DNA from: Paenibacillus azoreducens
Lineage (GTDB): Bacteria > Bacillota > Bacilli > Paenibacillales > Paenibacillaceae
Direction of reading: 5' to 3'
DNA: 64,000 bases
NCBI RefSeq assembly: GCF_021654775.1
Contig: NZ_AP025343.1
Coordinates: 3,625,501-3,689,500, forward strand
Below are positions 15,819 through 24,366 of the stretch, one piece after another. The notes beneath the pieces are model-generated. The model was not told the origin of the DNA. It ran no database searches and saw only the letters and a program-made list of their open reading frames with translations. Within the stretch, counting starts at the first letter, position 1. The number at the start of each line of letters is the position of its first letter. A program made the position numbers and the translations under genes.

Positions 15819-16682
15819 CTATAAACGATGATCCTTTTGAAAATTCAGATGAAAATGCCCTGAGTCGTTGTAAACGCCGAAACGGTAGCCTTTTTTCTGA
15901 AAGAACTCGATGATCTCCGGAAGAACCTGCAGCGTTTGCGGTTTTTCATGCATCAATACTACTTCCAGATCGACTTTTGTCGCTTTTTTGATGTTTTCGA
16001 CGATTTGTTCCGGATGATCTTTTAACTTCCAGTCATTCGAATCGATCGTCCAATCCCAGATTTTGATTCCTTCTTTTGCGATTTGATCGCGGATCTGTTT
16101 ATTATTTAGCCCAGGGGCCGAGCCATAAGGCGGCCGTACCAAATGGGGATTTTCGCCTGTGATGTCATGGATGAGCGCCAAGTTTTCTTTCATTTCGGAC
16201 ACGAATTCTCCCTCTTCGTACAGCTTTTTATATTGATGACTCATGCTATGTCCCCCGACATAATGGCCTTCTTGTACCGCACGTTTTACGAACCTTTGTA
16301 AATTTTCGCGTTTCAACTGGCTTCCTTGCATAAAAAAGGTCGCTTTGACCCCATGCTGCTCCAAAACGTCCAAAAATTTCCCCGTCCATTCGGTTGGACC
16401 GTCGTCAAACGTTAAATACACGATCTTTCCTGTTGGTCTGGCATCTTCTTCTACCGGAGTGAACTTGTCCGGTGTTACTGCGGACTGTCTTACCGCGGAC
16501 TTCCAGCCGGCGATGATTATTCCTTGCTGCTCCGCAATCGCCGCTCGATCAAACAGCACCCATCTCAAAGTACAAAAACCAAGCAGACAAACGGCAGCCA
16601 GCAGCATGAAACGCAATATGCGTCTTTTCGCCCTGGAATTCCTTTCGCTTCGGCCCCGATTCAAGTTCGTTCCTGCTGTCAT
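15819..16682 (-). CDS. membrane-anchored polysaccharide deacetylase (NodB domain, CE4)
   Basis: A 287-residue protein with one N-terminal membrane helix (about residues 22-40) and an extracellular CE4 domain. Motif 1 is TFDDGP (91-96), motif 2 is GGHSMSH with metal ligands His145 and His149, motif 3 is RPPYG, motif 4 is the Trp/Asp segment WDWTIDSNDWK, and motif 5 is LMHEK with the catalytic His. These enzymes remove N-acetyl groups from peptidoglycan or other GlcNAc polymers, changing lysozyme sensitivity. ATG 16682 is chosen; a TTG at 16688 is also possible. It lies between a two-component system and the O-acetylation genes. Confidence 0.9.
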   Translation of the reverse strand: MTAGTNLNRGRSERNSRAKRRILRFMLLAAVCLLGFCTLRWVLFDRAAIAEQQGIIIAGWKSAVRQSAVTPDKFTPVEEDARPTGKIVYLTFDDGPTEWTGKFLDVLEQHGVKATFFMQGSQLKRENLQRFVKRAVQEGHYVGGHSMSHQYKKLYEEGEFVSEMKENLALIHDITGENPHLVRPPYGSAPGLNNKQIRDQIAKEGIKIWDWTIDSNDWKLKDHPEQIVENIKKATKVDLEVVLMHEKPQTLQVLPEIIEFFQKKGYRFGVYNDSGHFHLNFQKDHRL

Positions 16683-16767
16683 GTTCAATCCATCCCCTCT
16701 CTTTCTCTATAAGAAAGATTAATAGGGAAAGATGAAGAAGAAGTGCAGATGAAATCAACGCCATTTA

Positions 16768-16802
16768 AAAAAAGAAAAAGCACAGAACCGAGGTCTGCGC
16801 TT
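16768..16802 (-). terminator. terminator after the two-component operon
   Basis: On the minus strand AAGCGCAGA pairs with TCTGTGCTT (one G-U pair), with CTCGG in the loop, followed by a T-rich tract TTTCTTTTTTT. It is just downstream of the histidine kinase stop at 16815. Confidence 0.75.
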
Positions 16803-16814
16803 TATTCCGTATCT

Positions 16815-18635
16815 CTACGCCTTTTTATTCAATTGAAAATAAAACAAAACTCCATCGGAGGTATTGGTAACGCCGTAAGCTACCCCGTGCATCTCCAGAA
16901 TCTTTTTGCAAATGGCGAGACCGAGTCCGGTACCTCCGGACGACCGCTTTCGGGAAGGTTCGCCGCGATAAAACCGGTCCCAGATCTTCTCCAGTTGTTC
17001 ATCCGGAATGTGAGTTCCTTTATTTTCGATGCAAATCTTAGCTGTGTCCTGATCTTCTAAGATGCTGACGAGAATGGCCCCCTGCTCCGGCGTATAGCGA
17101 ATGGCGTTGCTGAGAAAATTGACGACGACTTGTTCAATTCGTCGTTCATTCGCCACCACTTCGATCGGTTTCAGTGACGCATCAAGGTGTAATTGCTTTG
17201 CCTCGATATCCGCAGCCAATTTTGCGCATACCCGTTCGATAACGGCGTCGATATAAAAAGAATCCATATCCATCGTATACGTTCCGGATTCATATTTTGC
17301 CAATTCCAGCATATCCGCGATCAGCAGATCCATTCTTTTGATTTCGTCCTCCATCGCCTTAAAATAATAATCCCGTTTATGGCTTGCCACCCCGTCCTTC
17401 ATAATGGCCAGGCAGCTCTGTATGACGCTTAGCGGAGTCTTCAGCTCATGGGATACGCCGGATATAAATTCTTTTCGCGTATGCTCCAGCTGTTTTTCTT
17501 TCTCGATGTCCTGCTCAAGCCGAAGAATATGGGAGTGCAGGCGCTCGGAGAGCTCGTTAATATTGCGCGACAAGTCTCCGATTTCATCCTTCGTTGTGAT
17601 CGAGATTTTCTCCGAAAAATCGAGGTCCGCCATTTGCCGAGTGGTACGATTGATGCGCAGCAGTGGCCGAGCGATCTGGCGGGAGTAATAAAACGATGCC
17701 AGCACTGCGAGAAGAAGAGTGGCAATAATGATGTACACATAGTAATCTTTGATCATTCCTGCAGCTTCACTGACAGGTTGGAGTGACGTCATCGCGAATA
17801 AGTATGCCGGATTACCGTCGCGATCTTGAATGCGGTCCACGAAAATTTTATAGTCCACATGGTTTTCTTCATAATCTATGGCCTGATTGGCGTTATTGCT
17901 ATCCTTCAAATCGCCGTACAAGAGATCCGCTTGGAAAGCTTTAACACGTTCCAGCAACAAGTGATTCGTATAACGCGAAACTTCTGCGCCTTTCGGTATA
18001 CGGACTTTCGTAATGGTTCCTTTAACCAGAAATGTGGGATATTTTTCATGATATTGGTTCCCGCTCGCATATCGATTGACGACCTCGTACTCTTTCTTCA
18101 CCATCTGCCGATTTTCCAGATGGGATTCGTCCCTTAGATTGGATTCTCTCTTCCCCATCCGCTGGATCATCGGCTGGTTGTTCATGATCAAGCCTTCCAT
18201 GGCGATCTCTTCCCCTTCTTGAATCCAAGGGGTGAGGAACTGATTATCGCTGCTGAAGTCCTCTACGTTGATAAAACTGTATAGGGGGATGGTTATTGTT
18301 TTATTGGAAAACATAGCTTCATCGGAATGCTCCAGCTTGATCTCCATGAAGAAATCGTCGGTATACTTTAAATTACCTTGGGTGTCCAGAGTCGTGATCC
18401 AGGTGTTATGCTTTTGATAAAAGTCTTGCTCCAGCTCTGCCGTCGCCTGCGTATCCACAGCAGCTTTCAGGTATTCTTGTTTATAAGCCTGAAGCGCCGC
18501 GTTCACGTCCTTCACTTTCTGATGAACATAAAACTGTTTGAAAAATACGGTTTGCAAGGCAAAAATAACGGCAAGAATGAACAGGCATAATCCCGTCGTT
18601 AATAGAAACAACTTAAGAACAATGCCTTTTTTCAT
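16815..18635 (-). CDS. sensor histidine kinase
   Basis: A 606-residue kinase with a membrane helix at about 8-30, a large extracellular sensor region to about 285, a second helix at about 290-312, a HAMP domain (from RQIARPLLRINRTTRQM), the H box FISGVSHELKTPLS with the phosphorylated His near residue 397, and an ATPase domain with N box NFLSNAIRYTP, and G boxes around GTHIPDEQLEKIW and SGGTGLGLAI. The long extracellular part suggests sensing of an envelope signal. The start overlaps the response regulator stop by 4 bp (ATGA). The adjacent deacetylase and acetylation genes are plausible targets. Confidence 0.92.
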   Translation of the reverse strand: MKKGIVLKLFLLTTGLCLFILAVIFALQTVFFKQFYVHQKVKDVNAALQAYKQEYLKAAVDTQATAELEQDFYQKHNTWITTLDTQGNLKYTDDFFMEIKLEHSDEAMFSNKTITIPLYSFINVEDFSSDNQFLTPWIQEGEEIAMEGLIMNNQPMIQRMGKRESNLRDESHLENRQMVKKEYEVVNRYASGNQYHEKYPTFLVKGTITKVRIPKGAEVSRYTNHLLLERVKAFQADLLYGDLKDSNNANQAIDYEENHVDYKIFVDRIQDRDGNPAYLFAMTSLQPVSEAAGMIKDYYVYIIIATLLLAVLASFYYSRQIARPLLRINRTTRQMADLDFSEKISITTKDEIGDLSRNINELSERLHSHILRLEQDIEKEKQLEHTRKEFISGVSHELKTPLSVIQSCLAIMKDGVASHKRDYYFKAMEDEIKRMDLLIADMLELAKYESGTYTMDMDSFYIDAVIERVCAKLAADIEAKQLHLDASLKPIEVVANERRIEQVVVNFLSNAIRYTPEQGAILVSILEDQDTAKICIENKGTHIPDEQLEKIWDRFYRGEPSRKRSSGGTGLGLAICKKILEMHGVAYGVTNTSDGVLFYFQLNKKA

Positions 18636-19309
18636 GATTGCTCCTCAAATTTATAACCTGATCGAACGATCGTGACAATATGCTTGGCATGCTCCCCCAG
18701 CTTGGAACGCAAATTGCGGATATGGCTGTTGACCGTTCGATCGTCGCCGACGAAATCATACCCCCAGATTTTTGTAATCAGCTGTTCTCTGGTTATAATA
18801 ATTCCTTTGTTTTTCATCAGATAAGCCAAAATTTCAAATTCCGTATGCGTCAAACTGCAGTTTTCCCCATCGACCGAAACGGTTCGGGACGGAAAATGGA
18901 TGGAAATACCGCTGCCGGACAAAATATCGTCTTCTTGTTCCCGGGTCTGTCTGCTCTCTAAAAGCCGCTTCGCCCGTGCCAGCAAGATCGGAGGACTGTA
19001 CGGTTTGGTTACATAGTCGTCAGCGCCTAGTTCAAACCCTAGCAATGTGTCGTCTTCGTCTGAACGTGCAGTTAACATTATAATTGGAACATTCGAACTT
19101 TTTCGGATCCGTTTGCATACAGACCATCCGTCTAGTTCAGGGAGCATGATATCCAGAATGATCAGATCTACTTCATGATCTTGAAATAACGCCAGAGCAA
19201 CTTTTCCGTCGTCCGCTTCAAGCACTTCATATCCTTCATTCAGCAAATAATCTTTCATGATTTCCCGTAAAATATGCTCATCTTCTACAATCAATATAGT
19301 TTTTGACAT
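18632..19309 (-). CDS. OmpR-family response regulator
   Basis: A 225-residue regulator. The receiver domain has the acidic pair in VEDEH, phospho-acceptor Asp in LIILDIMLPELDG, Thr in IIMLTARSDE and Lys in DYVTKPYSP. The C-terminal winged helix contains LTHTEFEILAYLMKN and VNSHIRNLRSKL, as in OmpR/PhoB proteins. ATG 19309 follows AGAGG at seven bases and gives the normal MSKTILIVEDE start; an upstream in-frame codon at 19324 is less likely. It forms an operon with the kinase and has a long, potentially structured 5' region. Confidence 0.93.
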   Translation of the reverse strand: MSKTILIVEDEHILREIMKDYLLNEGYEVLEADDGKVALALFQDHEVDLIILDIMLPELDGWSVCKRIRKSSNVPIIMLTARSDEDDTLLGFELGADDYVTKPYSPPILLARAKRLLESRQTREQEDDILSGSGISIHFPSRTVSVDGENCSLTHTEFEILAYLMKNKGIIITREQLITKIWGYDFVGDDRTVNSHIRNLRSKLGEHAKHIVTIVRSGYKFEEQS

Positions 19310-19464
19310 AGGACAACCTCTCAACAGTTTTCTAGTAATGCATGAATTTAAACTATTCGAAACACCGGCATGCGTTTAAATTGGATCGTAACATGTTTTC
19401 AAAAACTAGACAAATGCCTTCGGGTAGTCATTCTTTCTGTTTTAAAGAACAAGAAACCAAAATC

Positions 19465-19510
19465 GATAAAAGCATGTCCGGGTGCTTTGCGGGGACCCCG
19501 CAAACTTATC
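19465..19510 (-). promoter_or_regulatory. palindromic element in the leader of the response regulator operon
   Basis: TTTGCGGGG (19486-19494) and CCCCGCAAA (19496-19504) form a 19-bp palindrome with a single central base. It is enclosed by GATAA/TTATC (19506-19510 with 19465-19469). It may be an operator or part of a structured leader; it matches no RNA class that I can confirm. Confidence 0.35.
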
Positions 19511-19522
19511 ATTTAATGATGC

Positions 19523-19565
19523 TTAAAAACAGCAGTCCCCCGTTCGCATGGGACGGGGGACTGCT
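19523..19565 (-). terminator. strong terminator downstream of the GH2 gene
   Basis: AGCAGTCCCCCGT (19531-19543) pairs perfectly with ACGGGGGACTGCT (19553-19565); on the minus strand it is followed by GTTTTTAA. It lies about 240 bp after the GH2 stop; the space between holds a GC-rich open stretch with no start (19573-19776). Confidence 0.85.
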
Positions 19566-19801
19566 TTATGGGTTATTTGCTTGATGAGCGGAAAATCGGC
19601 GATGCGCTGCTTGGCGCGGCCGTAAGGCATTGAGCTCCAGCGATTCCAGCGGCAAGCTTTCCGCCGAGCGGATTCAGCGGCGGGGCGTCCGCACTGTTGC
19701 CGGCCATCCAACGTCGTATTGACGGCGGCTGGAAGCGAATCACGTGCGCCCGTTCCTGCCAGCCGTAAATGCAAGCTTATGACGTAATCTTCTTCCACCC
19801 C

Positions 19802-21550
19802 TTAATCTTCAATGGCCGCTTTGCGGGTATTGATGCGCCGAATCAGTTCCGGATCGAACTTCTGTCGTCGGTCGTAGGTATACAGCCCGTTTACTTCCTG
19901 CTCCACGTCATACAGCTGGGTATAGCAAAATCCGAACATCATCGGGTGATCGAGCAAGGCGCTCGTCAACCCTTCGTATCGCTGCAGGAACGCATCGATG
20001 GATGCCGGCCGGTCGCCGTAGCCCCAGGCTTTGTCGTCCTTCTGGTCGGGGTTCCACCAAATGCCGCCGTATTCGCTGATGAAATAAGGCTGCCCGCCGT
20101 ACGTCTGCCGATCCGGAAACGTGTTATACACCTCCCCGCCGGTTTTCATCGGTTCGTATCTGGCCCGGAACGTCTCCGGATTCTGATCGTAATCATGCAG
20201 GTCGAAAATATCCGTCACGACGTGGAAGTTGCCGCTGGTATCGATCACCGGACGCGTCGGATCCAGCCGTTTCGTCGTCTCGTACACGATGCGCAGCACC
20301 TCGTTGTCCTGTTTGGCTCCGTCCCGGTCCCAAGTCTCGTTGAACGGGCACCAGCCGATGATCGCCGGATGATTGTAATCCCGCTCCACGCCTTCCATCC
20401 ATTCGGGCAAAAACCGCGACAAGCTTGCAGTGGTGGTAATGTCGAGCCCCCAGTTGGCATGCTCGCCCCAGACGAGATATCCAAGCCGATCGGCCCAATA
20501 CAAAAAGCGCGGCTCGAACATTTTCTCATGCAATCTGGCGCCGTTGAATCCGAGGTGCATCGAAATTTCAATATCCCTCCGCAGATCCTCGTCCGTGGGC
20601 GCGGTATAAATGCCGTCCGGATAAAAGCCTTGATCCAGCACAAGCCGCTGGAACACCGACTTTTCATTGATCCGGAACGCCATGCCGTCCAGCCGCACGG
20701 TCCGTAGCCCGAAATACGAATCGACTTCATCGGCCTCCAGGTCCGGCCGTTCGAGCGTCAGCTTCAGGTCATACAGCCGACCGTTGCCCGCTTCCCATAA
20801 ATGGACTTCCGATAAAGGCACGGTCACTTTGACGCAAGGCCCCTGCACTACGGCCACAGCCTCGCCGACGGCATTGCCGTCATAGAAGGCGGAGGCCTTC
20901 AACTGTGCTCCGGCGGCATTGCCGCTGACCTTTACTTCCAGGTGCGCGCAAGCATTGGCCGGGTCGGCCACCACTTTCATGTCCCACAGATACGCGTCGG
21001 GCACCTGCTCCAGCCATACGGTCTGCCAAATGCCCGTCGTGCGCGTATAATCGCAGCCATGCGAATGGAAGCGCCCGCTCTGCTTGCCGCGCGGCTGGCG
21101 ACCCGAGCGTGCGTCGTCCTCCGCGTAGACGGCCACCGCGTTGACACCTTCCGTGACATGCGGGGTAATATCGAAACTGAACGAGGAGTACCCGCCGCGA
21201 TGCGTGCCGACAGAGGTCCCGTTCACCCACACCTCAGTTTCGTAATCGACCGCGCCGAAATGAAGCAGGATCCGGCCGTTTGTCCAGTCCTTTGGCAAAG
21301 TGAATTCCCGCTTATACCAAACCGCAGCCATGAAGTCCTTGTATTCCACGCCGGACAGTTTGCTTTCTGGACAAAACGGAACGGTAATCGTTCCTTCTAG
21401 AACATGCTCCGGCTGGTGATAGCCGCGTTCCTTTCCGCTTTTGCCGTGATCGATTTCGAATTGCCAGGAGCCGTTCAAATTCAGCCAGCGGTCCCGCACC
21501 CATTGCGGACGCGGGTATTCGGGACGAGGGATCGTGAGATTGGATTCCAT
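19802..21550 (-). CDS. glycoside hydrolase family 2 (beta-galactosidase/glucuronidase/mannosidase type)
   Basis: A 582-residue cytoplasmic enzyme with the GH2 order: jelly-roll sugar-binding domain (LNLNGSWQFEIDHG to WYKREFTLP), an immunoglobulin-like domain (about 200-300), then a TIM barrel. The acid/base Glu is in CPFNETWD near residue 404 and the nucleophile Glu in FISEYGGIWW near residue 491. GH2 members release terminal beta-galactose, glucuronic acid or mannose; the nearby GH130 and GH38 genes make a beta-mannoside substrate plausible but not proven. ATG 21550 follows AAAAGGAG at eight bases. The frame stays open upstream to 21737 and looks coding. A promoter at 21788-21816 and a divergent ArsR-type gene suggest local control. 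Confidence 0.9.
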   Translation of the reverse strand: MESNLTIPRPEYPRPQWVRDRWLNLNGSWQFEIDHGKSGKERGYHQPEHVLEGTITVPFCPESKLSGVEYKDFMAAVWYKREFTLPKDWTNGRILLHFGAVDYETEVWVNGTSVGTHRGGYSSFSFDITPHVTEGVNAVAVYAEDDARSGRQPRGKQSGRFHSHGCDYTRTTGIWQTVWLEQVPDAYLWDMKVVADPANACAHLEVKVSGNAAGAQLKASAFYDGNAVGEAVAVVQGPCVKVTVPLSEVHLWEAGNGRLYDLKLTLERPDLEADEVDSYFGLRTVRLDGMAFRINEKSVFQRLVLDQGFYPDGIYTAPTDEDLRRDIEISMHLGFNGARLHEKMFEPRFLYWADRLGYLVWGEHANWGLDITTTASLSRFLPEWMEGVERDYNHPAIIGWCPFNETWDRDGAKQDNEVLRIVYETTKRLDPTRPVIDTSGNFHVVTDIFDLHDYDQNPETFRARYEPMKTGGEVYNTFPDRQTYGGQPYFISEYGGIWWNPDQKDDKAWGYGDRPASIDAFLQRYEGLTSALLDHPMMFGFCYTQLYDVEQEVNGLYTYDRRQKFDPELIRRINTRKAAIED

Positions 21551-21745
21551 TTTTAAAACTCCTTTTCGCATGAATTTAATGGATGATTCGGGGATGCCTT
21601 CCACAATGCGGTTGATTCCCTCCAGCGGCGCTTTAGGCCGACTGTCGTAGGTAAGCAGGCCGTTTACCCGCAACTTCGCAGCGTAATATACGGCCCGGCG
21701 GAACTTTTCTTCATTGTTCCTCCATGTGTCATTCGTTCCATTTAG

Positions 21746-21761
21746 TTAACTATCGAGTTAA
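21746..21761. promoter_or_regulatory. candidate operator between GH2 and ArsR genes
   Basis: TTAACT-ATCG-AGTTAA is a perfect inverted repeat. TTTAGTTAA also overlaps it (21741-21749) and recurs at 21828-21836 inside the ArsR promoter. The paired arrangement suits binding by the adjacent winged-helix regulator. Confidence 0.4.
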
Positions 21762-21787
21762 TGATTAATCTTTGAGATCTCACGTAG

Positions 21788-21816
21788 ATATTAAAATAAC
21801 CGTTGTATTTAGTCAA
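21788..21816 (-). promoter_or_regulatory. sigma-A promoter for the GH2 gene
   Basis: On the minus strand TTGACT (21811-21816) is 17 bases from TAATAT (21788-21793). The predicted transcript has a leader of about 230 bases before the GH2 ATG. Confidence 0.6.
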
Positions 21817-21824
21817 TGCTTTTC

Positions 21825-21853
21825 TTGTTTAGTTAATCAAATAGTTATACAAT
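21825..21853 (+). promoter_or_regulatory. sigma-A promoter for the ArsR-type regulator
   Basis: TTGTTT (21825-21830) is 17 bases from TACAAT (21848-21853), about 30 bp before the ATG. The TTTAGTTAA repeat lies over the -35 element, as expected for autoregulation. Confidence 0.5.
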
Positions 21854-21891
21854 AGATAAAAACGACCTATTAGATCACATCGGGGGTTTTT

Positions 21892-22806
21892 ATGGAAATC
21901 AAGGTAAACCAGGAAAATTTGCTGTTGTTCGTTGCATTAGCTTCGGAGACGCGCATTCGGATGATCGAAATGCTCGGCAAGGAAAATCTCAATATCAGAG
22001 AAATGGCGCAAAAGCTGAATCTCTCCTCCGCGATTGTGACCAAGCATGTACAGCAGCTGGAGGAAGCCGGCATTATCCGCACGGAAATGACCACGGGCAA
22101 GCGCGGCATGCAGAAGCAGTGCTCCCTTCGTCTGGAGCATGCTTCGTTGGTCTTCAGAACCGACGAAGTCCGCCCGTCCGAGCCCCATCAGGACGGCTAT
22201 GACGTGAACATCCCCGTCGGACAATATTACAGTTGGCAGGTGAAGCCCACTTGTGGACTGGCCTCCGAAACGAAGCTGATCGGCATGCGCGACGACCCGC
22301 GGTATTTCGCCGAGCCTGAGCATGTCAAAGCCCAGCATATCTGGTTCGCCGGCGGTTATGTGGAATACAGCATTCCGAACTACGTATCCGGTAAAAACAG
22401 CATCAGCGAGCTGAGCATCTCCTTGGAGATCGGTTCGGAAGCGCCCGGCTACGCCGAGGATTGGCCGTCGGACATCACGTTTCTGCTCAATGACATCCCC
22501 GTGTGCGTCTGGACGTCTCCAGGCGATTACGGCAGCGTGCGCGGGAAACTGACCCCTTCGTGGTGGGAGCTCGGAAGCACCCAGCACGGGCTGCTGAAAA
22601 CGCTGCTGCTGAACTCGTTCGGCACGTATATGGACGGCATGCGGATGTCCGACGTATCGATACAGGATATTCCGATCCTGCCCAGAGAAGAAATACGGTT
22701 TCGCATCCTCTCGCCGGAGGATGCGCGAAATGCCGGCGGTGTCAGCCTGTTCGGCAAGCACTTCGGCAACTACGAGCAGGACATTCAAGTCCGAATCCGC
22801 TATTAA
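21892..22806 (+). CDS. ArsR-type winged-helix regulator with large C-terminal domain
   Basis: A 304-residue protein. Residues 1-80 are a winged helix of the ArsR type (VALASETRIRMIEMLGKENLNIREMA, then LSSAIVTKHVQQLEEAGII). Residues 90-304 form a beta-rich domain with many aromatics (GQYYSWQVKPTCG, HIWFAGGYVEYSIPNY, LTPSWWELG) that could bind a sugar ligand. ArsR proteins are normally near 100 residues, so this extension is distinctive. It is divergent from the GH2 gene with palindromic sites between them, so it probably controls that gene and itself in response to a carbohydrate. The GGGGG site precedes the ATG. Confidence 0.82.
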   Translation: MEIKVNQENLLLFVALASETRIRMIEMLGKENLNIREMAQKLNLSSAIVTKHVQQLEEAGIIRTEMTTGKRGMQKQCSLRLEHASLVFRTDEVRPSEPHQDGYDVNIPVGQYYSWQVKPTCGLASETKLIGMRDDPRYFAEPEHVKAQHIWFAGGYVEYSIPNYVSGKNSISELSISLEIGSEAPGYAEDWPSDITFLLNDIPVCVWTSPGDYGSVRGKLTPSWWELGSTQHGLLKTLLLNSFGTYMDGMRMSDVSIQDIPILPREEIRFRILSPEDARNAGGVSLFGKHFGNYEQDIQVRIRY

Positions 22807-22813
22807 GCTTCAG

Positions 22814-22868
22814 ACGCAGGCCGAACGGTCATGTTTTTCGGAACATGCCGCTTGGCCTGCGCCTTTTT
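22814..22868 (+). terminator. terminator of the ArsR-type gene
   Basis: GCAGGCC near 22816 pairs with GGCCTGC near 22854, with inner CGG/CCG and CATG stems around TTTTTCGG, and is followed by CCTTTTTAT. Confidence 0.8.
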
Positions 22869-22940
22869 ATGCTCTTTCCGAGCTGAAATCATAAAATTTC
22901 AAATGTCTGGAGCGGTTTCCAGTATCAACTCGTTTAATCA

Positions 22941-22972
22941 CAAAAAAAGTGCCGAGAAATTATCTCAGCACT
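22941..22972 (-). terminator. terminator of the GH130 gene
   Basis: On the minus strand AGTGCTGAGA pairs with TCTCGGCACT across AATT, followed by seven Ts. It is 74 bp after the GH130 stop. Confidence 0.8.
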
Positions 22973-23045
22973 AATTTAAAAGTATTATGCACCCGTTGAG
23001 GCCATAAAGATGCAAAGAATCAAATTCGGGTGTTCAAAGTTACAG

Positions 23046-24035
23046 CTACTCCAACGGATATTCTTTCATATATTTCAGCAATTCATCTACGGTTGTAAAG
23101 GCCAGGCCCGTTACCGTGTCGGCGCAGCCGTAGTAAATCGCGATGCGTCCGGTTTCGGAGTCAGTCAGCGCCGCGCACGGGAACGTGACGTTCGGTACGT
23201 CGCCTACGCATTCGTACAGCGTTTCCGGGCCAAGGATGTAGTTGCGCGAACGCGCTTTTACCTTCCACGGCTGATCCAGATCCAGCAGTGCGCAGCCGAT
23301 CCGATACACGAAGCCATTGCAGGTGTTAATGACGCCGTGGTAGATCAGGAGCCAACCCTCGTCGGTTTCGATCGGGATCGGGCCGGGGCCGATTTTTTTG
23401 GACTGCCAGGCCGATTCGTCGCCGCCAATCGTGCCCATCACGTAGCGGTGTTTGCCCCAGAAGGTCAGATCCGGGCTTTCACTGTAAAAGATATCGCCAA
23501 AAGGAGTATGTCCCGTGTCGCTCGGACGGCTCAGCATCGCGTAACGCTCGCCGATTTTGCGCGGGAACAACACACCATTGCGGTTGTAAGGTAGGAACGC
23601 ATTCTCCAACTGATGGAATGTTTTGAAATCAAATGTGTAGGCGATGCCAATCGTCGGACCATGGTAGCCGTTGCACCAGGTAATGTAGTAGCGGTCGTCA
23701 ATTTTACATACGCGCGGATCGTAACGGTATTCCCGTTTCGTCACATATTCGTCGCCTTCGAACGTGATCGGCTCATGGTTGATGTTCCAGTTGATGCCAT
23801 CGTCGCTGAATCCGGCAAAAATGTCCATGCTGACCGAACGCGAGTCGCAGCGGAACACCCCTGCGAACCCGTCGCCGAACGGCACAACGGCCGAATTGAA
23901 GACGCTGTTCGAGTTAGGGATGGCATGTCGTTCGATGATCGGGTTTTGCGAATACCGCCATACCGGCGCATGCGTGCCTTCTGGCTTTTCCTGCCAAGGG
24001 ATGTTGGGAAGTTTGTCTCCGATAATAGTACTCAT
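23046..24035 (-). CDS. GH130 mannoside phosphorylase
   Basis: A 329-residue five-bladed beta-propeller enzyme of family GH130. The N-terminal block [19 protein letters not shown] is typical of subfamily 2, and the catalytic Asp is Asp106 in REYRYDPRV. The phosphate-binding side is represented by the GYHGP and GVLFPRKIG segments. Family members phosphorolyse beta-1,4-mannosyl linkages, including Man-GlcNAc of the N-glycan core, giving mannose 1-phosphate. No signal peptide is present, so it acts on imported sugar. AAGGAGAG precedes the ATG. It lies between the ABC importer and the GH2 gene, matching intracellular processing of mannosides. The exact substrate is inferred. Confidence 0.88.
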   Translation of the reverse strand: MSTIIGDKLPNIPWQEKPEGTHAPVWRYSQNPIIERHAIPNSNSVFNSAVVPFGDGFAGVFRCDSRSVSMDIFAGFSDDGINWNINHEPITFEGDEYVTKREYRYDPRVCKIDDRYYITWCNGYHGPTIGIAYTFDFKTFHQLENAFLPYNRNGVLFPRKIGERYAMLSRPSDTGHTPFGDIFYSESPDLTFWGKHRYVMGTIGGDESAWQSKKIGPGPIPIETDEGWLLIYHGVINTCNGFVYRIGCALLDLDQPWKVKARSRNYILGPETLYECVGDVPNVTFPCAALTDSETGRIAIYYGCADTVTGLAFTTVDELLKYMKEYPLE

Positions 24036-24150
24036 AGGTGCACTCTCCTTTAATATTAATTGAGCCGTACTCGGGCTGCTGATGCGGGGTTAGCTTTTTT
24101 AGGCTTTTGCCACAATAGCTATTATCACATAATCCTTCGTATTTTGCAGT

Positions 24151-24273
24151 GATAGAAAACATAAATTTCGATCGATGTACTTTCAAAGAAGACAGACCGC
24201 ATTTAACGGCTATTATTATTGCGATGATAGAATTCTTCAGCTCTGCTGAAAACTTAATAATTCTAAAATCTTA
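24151..24273 (+). repeat. dispersed ~110-bp intergenic repeat, copy 1
   Basis: This copy carries the core GACAGACCGC (24191-24200), then ATTTAACGG, and is more diverged than the others, with a longer second half. It lies between the binding-protein terminator and the GH130 gene. See the tandem copies at 39461-39790. Confidence 0.6.
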
Positions 24274-24301
24274 AAAAAGCTGTCGAGACTCTCTCGACAG
24301 C
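24272..24301 (-). terminator. terminator of the ABC importer operon
   Basis: GCTGTCGAGA (24279-24288) pairs with TCTCGACAGC (24292-24301), followed on the minus strand by TTTTTTAA. Confidence 0.85.
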
Positions 24302-24366
24302 CTGAGAAACGGCCGAGAGTTCAAGCCGTTCCTCCTTTTGATCCAAAACCAGGGTTATAAGAAGTA

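Noticed and set aside
19465..19510. c-di-GMP-I riboswitch
   Set aside because: A GCAAAGC segment is present, but the GGCAAACC partner and the three-way junction could not be found.
19573..19776. GC-rich minus-strand open stretch after the GH2 stop
   Set aside because: It reads as 68 codons without a stop, but has no start with a binding site and no motif I recognise; it may be a gene tail remnant or chance.
19769..20707. Long plus-strand ORF opposite the GH2 gene
   Set aside because: It is the complement of the GC-rich GH2 coding sequence; the GH2 protein has catalytic motifs and the ORF has none.
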